A stretch of 64,000 bases of DNA, taken from Siphonodentalium dalli. Taxonomy: Eukaryota > Mollusca > Scaphopoda > Gadilida > Siphonodentaliidae. The translations under genes and the position numbers were made by a program. The stretch covers positions 2,972,280 to 3,036,279 of the forward strand of contig CP136064.1 in assembly GCA_032622095.1 (NCBI GenBank). Direction: 5' to 3'. Position 1 is the first letter of the stretch. Each line of letters opens with the position of its first letter. Of the stretch, positions 23,901 to 38,500 are shown piece by piece. A model generated the notes under the pieces. It was not told the origin of the DNA. It was given only the letters and a program-made list of their open reading frames with translations, and did not search any database.

Positions 23901-26500
23901 TTGTCGGACATCATGTTTGAGACCTCGGCCTTGTCGGACATCTTGTTTGAGAGACCTCGGCCTGTCGGACATCTTGTTTGAGGAATAGAACTCGGCCTGT
24001 CGGACATCTTGTTTGAGACCTCGGCCGTGTCGGACATCTTGTTTGAGACCTCGGCCTGTCGGACATCTTGTTTGAGACCTCGGCCTTGTCGGACATCTTG
24101 TTTGATAGACCTCGGCCTTGTCGGACATCTTGTTTGATAGACCACGGCCTTGTCGGACATCTTGTTTGATAGACCTCGGCCTTGTCGGACATCTTGTTTG
24201 AGACATCGGCCTTGTCGGACATCTTGTTTGAGACCTCGGCCTTGTCGGACATCTTGTTTGATAGACCTCGGCCTTGTCGGACATATTGTTTGATAAACCT
24301 CGGCCTTGTCGGACATCTTGTTTGATAGACCTCGGCCTTGTCGGACATCTTGTTTGATAGACCTCGGCCTTGTCGGACATCTTGTTTGATAGACCTCGGC
24401 CTTGTCGGACATCTTGTTTGATAGACATCGGCCTTGTCGGACATCGTGTTTGAGACCTCGGCCTTGTCGGACATCTTGTTTGAGACCTCGGCCTGGTCGG
24501 ACATCTTGTTTGATAGACCTCGGCCTTGTCGGACATCGTGTTTGAGAGACCTCGGCCCTTTCGGACATCTTGTTTGAGAGACCTCGGCCTTGTCGGACAT
24601 CTTGTTTGAGAGACCTCGGCCTTGTCGGACATCTTGTTTGAGAGACCTCGACCTTGTCGACATCTTGTTTGAGAGACCTCAGCCTTGTCGGACATCTTGT
24701 TTGAGAGACCTCGGCCTTGTCGGACATCTTGTTTGAGAGACCTCGGCCTTGTCGGACATCTTGTTTGAGAGACCTCGGCCTTGTCGACATCTTGTTTGAG
24801 ACCTCGGCCTTGTCGGACATCTTGTTTGAGAGACCTCGGCCTTGTCGGACATCTTGTTTGAGACATCGGCCTTGTCGGACATCTTGTTTGAGAGACCTCG
24901 GCCTGGCGGACATCTTGTTTGAGAGACCTCGGCCTTGTCGGACATCTTGTTTGAGTGACCTCGGCCTTGTCGGACATCTTGTTTGAGAGACCTCGGCCTT
25001 GTCGGACATCTTGTTTGAGACCTCGGCCTTGTCGGACATCTTGTTTGAGCGACATCGGCCTTGTCGGACATCTTGTTTGAGAGAACTCGGCCTTGTCGGA
25101 CATCTTGTTTGAGACCTCGGCCTTGTCGGACATCTTGTTTGAGAGACCTCGGCCTGTCGGACATCTTGTTTGAGAGACATCGGCCTTGTCGGACATCTTG
25201 TTTGAGACCTCGGCCTTGTCGGACATCTTGTTTGAGAGACCTCGGAGTGTCGGACATCTTGTTTGGGAGACATCGGCCTTGTCGGACATCTTGTTTGAGA
25301 CCTAGGCCTTGTCGGACATCTTGTTTGAGAGACCTCGGCCTTGTCGACATCTTGGTTGAGACCTCGGCCTTGTCGGACATCTTGTTTGAGAGACCTCGGC
25401 CTTGTCGGACATCTTGTTTGAGAGACCTCGGCCTTGTCGGACATCTTGTTTGAGACCTCGGCCTTGTCGGACATCTTGTTTGAGACCTCGGCCTTGTCGG
25501 ACATCTTGTTTGAGACCTCGGCCTTGTCGGACATCTTGTTTGAGAGACCTCGGCCTTGTCGGACATCTTGTTTGAGACCTCGGCCTTGTCGGACATCTTG
25601 TTTGAGAGACCTCGGCATGGCGGACATCTTGTTTGAGACCTCGGCCTTGTCGGACATCTTGTTTGAGAGACCTCGGCCTTGTCGGGCATCTTGTTTGAGA
25701 GACCTCGGCCTTGTCGGACATCTTGTTTGAGAGACCTCGGCCTTGTCGGACATCTTGTTTGAGACCTCGGCCTTGTCGGACATCTTGTTTGAGAGACCTC
25801 GGCATGGCGGACATCTTGTTTGAGACCTCGGCCTTGTCGGACATCTTGTTTGAGATACCTCGGCCTTGTCGGACATCTTGTTTGAGACCTCGGCCTTGTC
25901 GGACATCTTGTCTGAGAGACCTCGGCCTTGTCGGACATCTTGTTTGATAGACCTCATCCTTGTCGGACATCTTGTTTGATAGACCTCGGCCTTGTCGGAC
26001 ATCTTGTTTGAGAGACCTCGGCCTTGTCGGACATCTTGTTTGAGACCTCGGCCTTGTCGGACATCTTGTTTGAGAGACCTCGGCCTGGCGGACATATTGT
26101 TTGAGAGACCTCGGCCTGGCGGACATCTTGTTTGAGATACCTCGGCCTTGTCGGACATCTTGTTTGAGACCTCGGCCTTGTCGGACATCTTGTCTGAGAG
26201 ACCTCGGCCTTGTCGGACATCTTGTTTGATAGACCTCATCCTTGTCGGACATCTTGTTTGATAGACCTCGGCCTTGTCGGACATCTTGTTTGAGAGACCT
26301 CGGCCTTGTCGGACATCTTGTTTGAGACCTCGGCCTTGTCGGACATCTTGTTTGAGAGACCTCGGCCTGGCGGACATATTGTTTGAGAGACCTCGGCCTG
26401 GCGGACATCTTGTTTGAGACCTCGGCCTTGTCGGACATCTTGTTTGAGAGACCTCGCCCTTGTCGGACATCTTGTTTGAGAGACCTCGGCCTTGTCGGAC
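14150..26500. repeat. ~12.3-kb block repeated at +22.4 to +23.2 kb (copy about 36,570-49,670)
   Basis: The offset is 22,421 bp up to about 20.4 kb, then 22,727 bp, then 23,171 bp from about 22.9 kb, so the right copy carries about 306 and 444 extra bases. Marker monomers keep their order throughout. It is the longest duplicated stretch in the window. Limits are approximate. Confidence 0.75.
15070..17750. repeat. tandem pair of the 1,317-bp higher-order unit
   Basis: The GAGCGACATCGG monomer recurs with its C at 16054 and 17371, again 1,317 bp apart, and the flanking series of GATAGACC runs, CATCGTG, GTCGACATC and ACATTTG monomers repeats in the same order. Limits are approximate. The same pair recurs around 33.5-36.2 kb and 37.5-40.2 kb as part of larger block copies. 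Confidence 0.75.
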
Positions 26501-29500
26501 ATCTTGTTTGAGAGACCTCGGCCTTGTCGGACATCTTGTCTGAGAGACCTCGGCCTTGCCGGACATCATGTTTGAGACCTCGGCCTTGTCGGACATCTTG
26601 TTTGAGAGACCTCGGCCTGTCGGACATCTTGTTTGAGGAATAGAACTCGGCCTGTCGGACATCTTGTTTGAGACCTCGGCCGTGTCGGACATCTTGTTTG
26701 AGACCTCGGCCTGTCGGACATCTTGTTTGAGACCTCGGCCTTGTTGGACATCTTGTTTGATAGACCTCGGCCTTGTCGGACATCTTGTTTGATAGACCTC
26801 GGCCTTGTCGGACATCTTGTTTGATAGACCACGGCCTTGTCGGACATCTTGTTTGAGACCTCGGCCTTGTCGGACATCTTGTTTGAGACCTCGGCCTTGT
26901 CGGACATCTTGTTTGATAGACCTCGGCCTTGTCGGACATCTTGTTTGATAAACCTCGGCCTTGTCCGACATCTTGTTTGATAGACCTCGGCCTTGTCGGA
27001 CATCTTGTTTGATAGACCTCGGCCTTGTCGGACATCTTGTTTGATAAACCTCGGCCTTGTCGGACATCTTGTTTGAGAGACCTCGGCCTTGTCGGACGTC
27101 TTGTTTGAGAGACCTCGGCCTGTCGGACATCTTGTTTGAGAGACCTCGGCCTTGTCGGACATCTTGTTTGAGAGACCTCGGCCTTGTCGGACATCTTGTT
27201 TGAGAGACCTCGGCCTGGCGGACATCTTGTTTGAGAGACCTTGGCCTTGTCGGACATCTTGTTTGAGAGACCTCGGCCTTGTCGGACGTCTTGTTTGAGA
27301 GACCTCGGCCTGTCGGACATCTTGTTTGAGAGACCTCGGCCTTGTCGGACATCATGTTTGAGACCTCGGCCTTGTCGGACATCTTGTTTGAGAGACCTCG
27401 GCCTGTCGGACATCTTGTTTGAGGAATAGAACTCGGCCTGTCGGACATCTTGTTTGAGACCTCGGCCGTGTCGGACATCTTGTTTGAGACCTCGGCCTGT
27501 CGGACATCTTGTTTGAGACCTCGGCCTTGTCGGACATCTTGTTTGATAGACCTCGGCCTTGTCGGACATCTTGTTTGATAGACCACGGCCTTGTCGGACA
27601 TCTTGTTTGATAGACCTCGGCCTTGTCGGACATCTTGTTTGAGACATCGGCCTTGTCGGACATCTTGTTTGAGACCTCGGCCTTGTCGGACATCTTGTTT
27701 GATAGACCTCGGCCTTGTCGGACATATTGTTTGATAAACCTCGGCCTTGTCGGACATCTTGTTTGATAGACCTCGGCCTTGTCGGACATCTTGTTTGATA
27801 GACCTCGGCCTTGTCGGACATCTTGTTTGATAGACCTCGGCCTTGTCGGACATCTTGTTTGATAGACATCGGCCTTGTCGGACATCGTGTTTGAGACCTC
27901 GGCCTTGTCGGACATCTTGTTTGAGACCTCGGCCTGGTCGGACATCTTGTTTGATAGACCTCGGCCTTGTCGGACATCGTGTTTGAGAGACCTCGGCCCT
28001 TTCGGACATCTTGTTTGAGAGACCTCGGCCTTGTCGGACATCTTGTTTGAGAGACCTCGGCCTTGTCGGACATCTTGTTTGAGAGACCTCGACCTTGTCG
28101 ACATCTTGTTTGAGAGACCTCAGCCTTGTCGGACATCTTGTTTGAGAGACCTCGGCCTTGTCGGACATCTTGTTTGAGAGACCTCGGCCTTGTCGGACAT
28201 CTTGTTTGAGAGACCTCGGCCTTGTCGACATCTTGTTTGAGACCTCGGCCTTGTCGGACATCTTGTTTGAGAGACCTCGGCCTTGTCGGACATCTTGTTT
28301 GAGACATCGGCCTTGTCGGACATCTTGTTTGAGAGACCTCGGCCTGGCGGACATCTTGTTTGAGAGACCTCGGCCTTGTCGGACATCTTGTTTGAGTGAC
28401 CTCGGCCTTGTCGGACATCTTGTTTGAGAGACCTCGGCCTTGTCGGACATCTTGTTTGAGACCTCGGCCTTGTCGGACATCTTGTTTGAGCGACATCGGC
28501 CTTGTCGGACATCTTGTTTGAGAGAACTCGGCCTTGTCGGACATCTTGTTTGAGACCTCGGCCTTGTCGGACATCTTGTTTGAGAGACCTCGGCCTGTCG
28601 GACATCTTGTTTGAGAGACATCGGCCTTGTCGGACATCTTGTTTGAGACCTCGGCCTTGTCGGACATCTTGTTTGAGAGACCTCGGAGTGTCGGACATCT
28701 TGTTTGGGAGACATCGGCCTTGTCGGACATCTTGTTTGAGACCTAGGCCTTGTCGGACATCTTGTTTGAGAGACCTCGGCCTTGTCGACATCTTGGTTGA
28801 GACCTCGGCCTTGTCGGACATCTTGTTTGAGAGACCTCGGCCTTGTCGGACATCTTGTTTGAGAGACCTCGGCCTTGTCGGACATCTTGTTTGAGACCTC
28901 GGCCTTGTCGGACATCTTGTTTGAGACCTCGGCCTTGTCGGACATCTTGTTTGAGACCTCGGCCTTGTCGGACATCTTGTTTGAGAGACCTCGGCCTTGT
29001 CGGACATCTTGTTTGAGACCTCGGCCTTGTCGGACATCTTGTTTGAGAGACCTCGGCATGGCGGACATCTTGTTTGAGACCTCGGCCTTGTCGGACATCT
29101 TGTTTGAGAGACCTCGGCCTTGTCGGGCATCTTGTTTGAGAGACCTCGGCCTTGTCGGACATCTTGTTTGAGAGACCTCGGCCTTGTCGGACATCTTGTT
29201 TGAGACCTCGGCCTTGTCGGACATCTTGTTTGAGAGACCTCGGCATGGCGGACATCTTGTTTGAGACCTCGGCCTTGTCGGACATCTTGTTTGAGATACC
29301 TCGGCCTTGTCGGACATCTTGTTTGAGACCTCGGCCTTGTCGGACATCTTGTCTGAGAGACCTCGGCCTTGTCGGACATCTTGTTTGATAGACCTCATCC
29401 TTGTCGGACATCTTGTTTGATAGACCTCGGCCTTGTCGGACATCTTGTTTGAGAGACCTCGGCCTTGTCGGACATCTTGTTTGAGACCTCGGCCTTGTCG

Positions 29501-30670
29501 GACATCTTGTTTGAGAGACCTCGGCCTGGCGGACATATTGTTTGAGAGACCTCGGCCTGGCGGACATCTTGTTTGAGATACCTCGGCCTTGTCGGACATC
29601 TTGTTTGAGACCTCGGCCTTGTCGGACATCTTGTCTGAGAGACCTCGGCCTTGTCGGACATCTTGTTTGATAGACCTCATCCTTGTCGGACATCTTGTTT
29701 GATAGACCTCGGCCTTGTCGGACATCTTGTTTGAGAGACCTCGGCCTTGTCGGACATCTTGTTTGAGACCTCGGCCTTGTCGGACATCTTGTTTGAGAGA
29801 CCTCGGCCTGGCGGACATATTGTTTGAGAGACCTCGGCCTGGCGGACATCTTGTTTGAGACCTCGGCCTTGTCGGACATCTTGTTTGAGAGACCTCGCCC
29901 TTGTCGGACATCTTGTTTGAGAGACCTCGGCCTTGTCGGACATCTTGTTTGAGAGACCTCGGCCTTGTCGGACATCTTGTCTGAGAGACCTCGGCCTTGC
30001 CGGACATCATGTTTGAGACCTCGGCCTTGTCGGACATCTTGTTTGAGAGACCTCGGCCTGTCGGACATCTTGTTTGAGGAATAGAACTCGGCCTGTCGGA
30101 CATCTTGTTTGAGACCTCGGCCGTGTCGGACATCTTGTTTGAGACCTCGGCCTGTCGGACATCTTGTTTGAGACCTCGGCCTTGTTGGACATCTTGTTTG
30201 ATAGACCTCGGCCTTGTCGGACATCTTGTTTGATAGACCTCGGCCTTGTCGGACATCTTGTTTGATAGACCACGGCCTTGTCGGACATCTTGTTTGAGAC
30301 CTCGGCCTTGTCGGACATCTTGTTTGAGACCTCGGCCTTGTCGGACATCTTGTTTGATAGACCTCGGCCTTGTCGGACATCTTGTTTGATAAACCTCGGC
30401 CTTGTCCGACATCTTGTTTGATAGACCTCGGCCTTGTCGGACATCTTGTTTGATAGACCTCGGCCTTGTCGGACATCTTGTTTGATAAACCTCGGCCTTG
30501 TCGGACATCTTGTTTGAGAGACCTCGGCCTTGTCGGACGTCTTGTTTGAGAGACCTCGGCCTGTCGGACATCTTGTTTGAGAGACCTCGGCCTTGTCGGA
30601 CATCTTGTTTGAGAGACCTCGGCCTTGTCGGACATCTTGTTTGAGAGACCTCGGCCTGGCGGACATCTTG
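23790..30670. repeat. tandem duplication, period 3,441 bp
   Basis: Bases from about 23,790 to 27,230 are followed by a near-identical copy to about 30,670. Marker monomers such as the CTCGGAGTG variant (25252 and 28693), CTCATCC and CCTAGG recur at a constant 3,441 bp. Confidence 0.8.
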
Positions 30671-32589
30671 TTTGAGAGACCTTGGCCTTGTCGGACATCT
30701 TGTTTGAGAGACCTCGGCCTTGTCGGACGTCTTGTTTGAGAGACCTCGGCCTGTCGGACATCTTGTTTGAGAGACCTCGGCCTTGTCGGACATCATGTTT
30801 GAGACCTCGGCCTTGTCGGACATCTTGTTTGAGAGACCTCGGCCTGTCGGACATCTTGTTTGAGGAATAGAACTCGGCCTGTCGGACATCTTGTTTGAGA
30901 CCTCGGCCGTGTCGGACATCTTGTTTGAGACCTCGGCCTGTCGGACATCTTGTTTGAGACCTCGGCCTTGTCGGACATCTTGTTTGATAGACCTCGGCCT
31001 TGTCGGACATCTTGTTTGATAGACCACGGCCTTGTCGGACATCTTGTTTGATAGACCTCGGCCTTGTCGGACATCTTGTTTGAGACCTCGGCCTTGTCGG
31101 ACATCTTGTTTGAGACCTCGGCCTTGTCGGACATCTTGTTTGATAGACCTCGGCCTTGTCGGACATCTTGTTTGATAAACCTCGGCCTTGTCGGACATCT
31201 TGTTTGATAGACCTCGGCCTTGTCGGACATCTTGTTTGATAGACCTCGGCCTTGTCGGACATCTTGTTTGATAGACCTCGGCCTTGTCGGACATCTTGTT
31301 TGATAGACCTCGGCCTTGTCGGACATCGTGTTTGAGACCTCGGCCTTGTCGGACATCTTGTTTGAGACCTCGGCCTGGTCGGACATCTTGTTTGAGAGAC
31401 CTCGGCCCTTTCGGACATCTTGTTTGAGAGACCTCGGCCTTGTCGGACATCTTGTTTGAGAGACCTCGGCCTTGTCGGACATCTTGTTTGAGAGACCACG
31501 GCCTTGTCGACATCTTGTTTGAGAGACCTCGGCCTTGTCGGACATCTTGTTTGAGAGACCTCGGCCTTGTCGGACATCTTGTTTGAGTGACCTCGGCCTT
31601 GTCGGACATCTTGTTTGAGAGACCTCGGCCTTGTCGACATCTTGTTTGAGACCTCGGCCTTGTCGGACATCTTGTTTGAGAGACCTCGGCCTTGTCGGAC
31701 ATCTTGTTTGAGACATCGGCCTTGTCGGACATCTTGTTTGAGAGACCTCGGCCTGGCGGACATCTTGTTTGAGAGACCTCGGCCTTGTCGGACATCTTGT
31801 TTGAGAGACCTCGGCCTTGTCGGACATCTTGTTTGAGAGACCTCGGCCTTGTCGGACATCTTGTTTGAGACCTCGGCCTTGTCGGACATCTTGTTTGAGC
31901 GACATCGGCCTTGTCGGACATCTTGTTTGAGAGAACTCGGCCTTGTCGGACATCTTGTTTGAGACCTCGGCCTTGTCGGACATCTTGTTTGAGAGACCTC
32001 GGCCTGTCGGACATCTTGTTTGAGAGACATCGGCCTTGTCGGACATCTTGTTTGAGACCTCGGCCTTGTCGGACATCTTGTTTGAGAGACCTCGGAGTGT
32101 CGGACATCTTGTGTGGGAGACATCGGCCTTGTCGGACATCTTGTTTGAGACCTAGGCCTTGTCGGACATCTTGTTTGAGAAACCTCGGCCTGTCGGACAT
32201 CTTGTTTGAGAGACCTCGGCCTTGTCGACATCTTGGTTGAGACCTCGGCCTTGTCGGACATCTTGTTTGAGAGACCTCGGCCTTGTCGGACATCTTGTTT
32301 GAGAGACCTCGGCCTTGTCGGACATCTTGTTTGAGACCTCGGCCTTGTCGGACATCTTGTTTGAGACCTCGGCCTTGTCGGACATCTTGTTTGAGAGACC
32401 TCGGCCTTGTCGGACATCTTGTTTGAGACCTCGGCCTTGTCGGACATCTTGTTTGAGAGACCTCGGCATGGCGGACATCTTGTTTGAGACCTCGGCCTTG
32501 TCGGACATCTTGTTTGAGAGACCTCGGCCTTGTCGGACATCTTGTTTGAGAGACCTCGGCCTTGTCGGACATCTTGTTTGAGACCTCGG

Positions 32590-35500
32590 CCTTGTCGGAC
32601 ATCTTGTTTGAGACCTCGGCCTTGTCGGACATCTTGTTTGAGAGACCTCGGCCTTGTCGGACATCTTGTTTGAGACCTCGGCCTTGTCGGACATCTTGTT
32701 TGAGAGACCTCGGCATGGCGGACATCTTGTTTGAGACCTCGGCCTTGTCGGACATCTTCTTTGAGACCTCGGCCTTGTCGGACATCTTGTTTGATAGACC
32801 TCGGCCTTGTCGGACATCTTGTTTGATAGACCTCGGCCTTGTCGGACATCTTGTTTGAGACCTCGGCCTTGTCGGACATCTTGTTTGAGACCTCGGCCTT
32901 GTCGGACATCTTGTTTGATAGACCTCGGCCTTGTCGGACATCTTGTTTGATAAACCTCGGCCTTGTCGGACATCTTGTTTGATAGACCTCGGCCTTGTCG
33001 GACATCTTGTTTGCTAGACCTCGGATTGTCGGACATCTTGTTTGATAGACCTCGGCCTTGTCGGACATCTTGTTTGAGAGACCTCGGCCTTGTCGGACGT
33101 CTTGTTTGAGAGATCTCGGCCTGTCGGACATCTTGTTTGAGAGACCTCGGCCTTGTCGGACATCTTGTTTGAGAGACCTCGGCCTTGTCGGACATCTTGT
33201 TTGAGAGACCTCGGCCTGGCGGACATCTTGTTTGAGAGACCTTGGCCTTGTCGGACATCTTGTTTGAGAGACCTCGGCCTTGTCGGACGTCTTGTTTGAG
33301 AGACCTCGGCCTGTCGGACATCTTGCTTGAGAGACCTCGGCCTTGTCGGACATCATGTTTGAGACCTCGGCCTTGTCGGACATCTTGTTTGAGAGACCTC
33401 GGCCTGTCGGACATCTTGTTTGAGGAATAGAACTCGGCCTGTCGGACATCTTGTTTGAGACCTCGGCCGTGTCGGACATCTTGTTTGAGACCTCGGCCTG
33501 TCGGACATCTTGTTTGAGACCTCGGCCTTGTCGGACATCTTGTTTGATAGACCTCGGCCTTGTCGGACATCTTGTTTGATAGACCTCGGCCTTGTCGGAC
33601 ATCTTGTTTGATAGACCTCGGCCTTGTCGGACATCTTGTTTGAGACCTCGGCCTTGTCGGACATCTTGTTTGAGACATCGGCCTTGTCGGACATCTTGTT
33701 TGATAGACCTCGGCCTTGTCGGACATCTTGTTTGATAAACCTCGGCCTTGTCGGAATTCTTGTTTGATAGACCTCGGCCTTGTCGGACATCTTGTTTGAT
33801 AGACCTCGGCCTTGTCGGACATCTTGTTTGATAGACCTCGGCCTTGTCGGACATCTTGTTTGATAGACCTCGGCCTTGTCGGACATCGTGTTTGAGACCT
33901 CGGCCTTGTCGGACATCTTGTTTGAGACCTCGGCCTGGTCGGACATCTTGTTTGATAGACCTCGGCCTTGTCGGACATCGTGTTTGAGAGACCTCGGCCT
34001 TGTCGGACATCTTGTTTGAGAGACCTCGGCCTTGTCGGACATCTTGTTTGAGAGACCTCGGCCTTGTCGGACATCTTGTTTGCGAGACCTCGGCCTTGTC
34101 GACATCTTGTTTGAGAGACCTCGGCCTTGTCGGACATCTTGTTTGAGAGACCTCGGCCTTGTCGGACATCTTGTTTGAGAGACCTCGGCCTTGTCGGACA
34201 TCTTGTTTGAGAGACCTCGGCCTTGTCGACATCTTTTTTGAGACCTCGGCCTTGTCGGACATCTTGTTTGAGAGACCTCGGCCTTGTCGGACATCTTGTT
34301 TGAGACATCGGCCTTGTCGGACATCTTGTTTGAGAGACCTCGGCCTGGCGGACATCTTGTTTAAGAGACCTCGGCCTTGTCGGACATCTTGTTTGAGAGA
34401 CCTCGGCCTTGTCGGACATTTGTTTGAGAGACCTCGGCCTTGTCGGACATCTAGTTTGAGACCTCGGCCTTGTCGGACATCTTGTTTGAGCGACATCGGC
34501 CTTGTCGGACATCTTGTTTGAGAGACCTCGGCCTTGTCGGACATCTTGTTTGATAGACCCCGGCCTTGTCGGACATCTTGTTTGAGAGACCTCGGCCTTG
34601 TCGGATATCTTGTTTGAGAGACCTCGGCCTTGTCGGACATCTTGTTTGAGAGACCTCGGCCTGGCGGACATCTTGTTTGAGAGACCTCGGCCTTGTCAGA
34701 CATCTTGTTTGAGACCTCGGCCTTGTCGGACATCTTGTTTGAGAGACCTCGGCCTGGCGGACATCTTGTTTGAGAGACCTCGGCCTTGTCGGACATCTTG
34801 TTTGAGACCTCGGCCTGTCGGACATCTTGTTTGAGACCTCGGCCTTGTCGGACATCTTGTTTGATAGACCTCGGCCTTGTCGGACATCTTGTTTGATAGA
34901 CCTCGGCCTTGTCGGACATCTTGTTTGATAGACCTCGGCCTTGTCGGACATCTTGTTTGAGACCTCGGCCTTGTCGGACATCTTGTTTGAGACCTCGGCC
35001 TTGTCGGACATCTTGTTTGATAGACCTCGGCCTTGTCGGACATCTTGTTTGATAAACCTCGGCCTTGTCGGACATCTTGTTTGATAGACCTCGGCCTTGT
35101 CGGACATCTTGTTTGATAGACCTCGGTCTTGTCGGACATCTTGTTTGATAGACCTCGGCCTTGTCGGACATCTTGTTTGATAGACCTCGGCCTTGTCGGA
35201 CATCGTGTTTGAGACCTCGGCCTTGTCGGACATCTTGTTTGAGACCTCGGCCTGGTCGGACATCTTGTTTGATAGACCTCGGCCTTGTCGGACATCGTGT
35301 TTGAGAGACCTCGGCCTTGTCGGACATCTTGTTTGAGAGACCTCGGCCTTGTCGGACATCTTGTTTGAGAGACCTCGGCCTTGTCGGACATCTTGTTTGA
35401 GAGACCTCGGCCTTGTCGACATCTTGTTTGAGAGACCTCGGCCTTGTCGGACATCTTGTTTGAGAGACCTCGGCCTTGTCGGACATCTTGTTTGAGAGAC

Positions 35501-38500
35501 CTCGGCCTTGTCGGACATCTTGTTTGAGAGACCTCGGCCTTGTCGACATCTTGTTTGAGACCTCGGCCTTGTCGGACATCTTGTTTGAGAGACCTCGGCC
35601 TTGTCGGACATCTTGTTTGAGACATCGGCCTTGTCGGACATCTTGTTTGAGAGACCTCGGCCTGGCGGACATCTTGTTTGAGAGACCTCGGCCTTGTCGG
35701 ACATCTTGTTTGAGAGACCTCGGCCTTGTCGGACATTTGTTTGAGAGACCTCGGCCTTGTCGGACATCTTGTTTGAGACCTCGGCCTTGTCGGACATCTT
35801 GTTTGAGCGACATCGGCCTTGTCGGACATCTTGTTTGAGAGACCTCGGCCTTGTCGGACATCTTGTTTGAGAGACCTCGGTCTTGTCGGACATCTTGTTT
35901 GAGAGACCCCGGCCTTGTCGGACATCTTGTTTGAGAGACCTCGGCCTTGTCGGATATCTTGTTTGAGAGACCTCGGCCTTGTCGGACATCTTGTTTGAGA
36001 AACCTCGGCCTGGCGGACATCTTGTTTGAGAGACCTCGGCCTTGTCAGACATCTTGTTTGAGACCTCGGCCTTGTCGGACATCTTGTTTGAGAGACCTCG
36101 GCCTGGCGGACATCTTGTTTGAGAGACCTCGGCCTTGTCGGACATCTTGTTTGAGAGACCTCGGCCTTGTCGGACATCTTGTTTGATAAACCTCGGCCTT
36201 GTCGGACATCTTGTTTGAGAGACCTCGGCCTGGCGGACATCTTGTTTGAGAGACCTCGGCCTTGTCGGACATCTTGTTTGAGAGACCTCGGCCTTGTCGG
36301 ACGTCTTGTTTGAGAGACCACGGCCTGTCGGACATCTTGTTTGAGAGACCTCGGCCTGTCGGACATCTTGTTTGAGAGACCTCGGCCTTGTCGGACATCT
36401 TGTTTGAGAGACCTCGGCCTTGTCGGACATCTTGTTTGAGAGACCTCGGCCTTGTCGGACATCTTGTTTGATAGACCTCGGCCTTGTCGGACATCTTGTT
36501 TGATAGACCTCGGCCTTGTCGGACATCTTGTTTGAGACCTCGGCCTTGTCGGACATCTTGTTTGAGACCTCGGCCTTGTCGGACATCTTGTTTGAGACCT
36601 CGGCCTTGTCGGACATCTTGTTTGAGAGACCTCGGCCTTGTCGGACATCTTGTTTGAGACCTCGGCCTTGTCGGACATCTTGTTTGAGAGACCTCGGCAT
36701 GGCGGACATCTTGTTTGAGACCTCGGCCTTGTCGGACATCTTCTTTGAGACCTCGGCCTTGTCGGACATCTTGTTTGATAGACCTCGGCCTTGTCGGACA
36801 TCTTGTTTGATAGACCTCGGCCTTGTCGGACATCTTGTTTGAGACCTCGGCCTTGTCGGACATCTTGTTTGAGACCTCGGCCTTGTCGGACATCTTGTTT
36901 GATAGACCTCGGCCTTGTCGGACATCTTGTTTGATAAACCTCGGCCTTGTCGGACATCTTGTTTGATAGACCTCGGCCTTGTCGGACATCTTGTTTGCTA
37001 GACCTCGGATTGTCGGACATCTTGTTTGATAGACCTCGGCCTTGTCGGACATCTTGTTTGAGAGACCTCGGCCTTGTCGGACGTCTTGTTTGAGAGATCT
37101 CGGCCTGTCGGACATCTTGTTTGAGAGACCTCGGCCTTGTCGGACATCTTGTTTGAGAGACCTCGGCCTTGTCGGACATCTTGTTTGAGAGACCTCGGCC
37201 TGGCGGACATCTTGTTTGAGAGACCTTGGCCTTGTCGGACATCTTGTTTGAGAGACCTCGGCCTTGTCGGACGTCTTGTTTGAGAGACCTCGGCCTGTCG
37301 GACATCTTGCTTGAGAGACCTCGGCCTTGTCGGACATCATGTTTGAGACCTCGGCCTTGTCGGACATCTTGTTTGAGAGACCTCGGCCTGTCGGACATCT
37401 TGTTTGAGGAATAGAACTCGGCCTGTCGGACATCTTGTTTGAGACCTCGGCCGTGTCGGACATCTTGTTTGAGACCTCGGCCTGTCGGACATCTTGTTTG
37501 AGACCTCGGCCTTGTCGGACATCTTGTTTGATAGACCTCGGCCTTGTCGGACATCTTGTTTGATAGACCTCGGCCTTGTCGGACATCTTGTTTGATAGAC
37601 CTCGGCCTTGTCGGACATCTTGTTTGAGACCTCGGCCTTGTCGGACATCTTGTTTGAGACCTCGGCCTTGTCGGACATCTTGTTTGATAGACCTCGGCCT
37701 TGTCGGACATCTTGTTTGATAAACCTCGGCCTTGTCGGAATTCTTGTTTGATAGACCTCGGCCTTGTCGGACATCTTGTTTGATAGACCTCGGCCTTGTC
37801 GGACATCTTGTTTGATAGACCTCGGCCTTGTCGGACATCTTGTTTGATAGACCTCGGCCTTGTCGGACATCGTGTTTGAGACCTCGGCCTTGTCGGACAT
37901 CTTGTTTGAGACCTCGGCCTGGTCGGACATCTTGTTTGATAGACCTCGGCCTTGTCGGACATCGTGTTTGAGAGACCTCGGCCTTGTCGGACATCTTGTT
38001 TGAGAGACCTCGGCCTTGTCGGACATCTTGTTTGAGAGACCTCGGCCTTGTCGGACATCTTGTTTGCGAGACCTCGGCCTTGTCGACATCTTGTTTGAGA
38101 GACCTCGGCCTTGTCGGACATCTTGTTTGAGAGACCTCGGCCTTGTCGGACATCTTGTTTGAGAGACCTCGGCCTTGTCGGACATCTTGTTTGAGAGACC
38201 TCGGCCTTGTCGACATCTTTTTTGAGACCTCGGCCTTGTCGGACATCTTGTTTGAGAGACCTCGGCCTTGTCGGACATCTTGTTTGAGACATCGGCCTTG
38301 TCGGACATCTTGTTTGAGAGACCTCGGCCTGGCGGACATCTTGTTTAAGAGACCTCGGCCTTGTCGGACATCTTGTTTGAGAGACCTCGGCCTTGTCGGA
38401 CATTTGTTTGAGAGACCTCGGCCTTGTCGGACATCTAGTTTGAGACCTCGGCCTTGTCGGACATCTTGTTTGAGCGACATCGGCCTTGTCGGACATCTTG

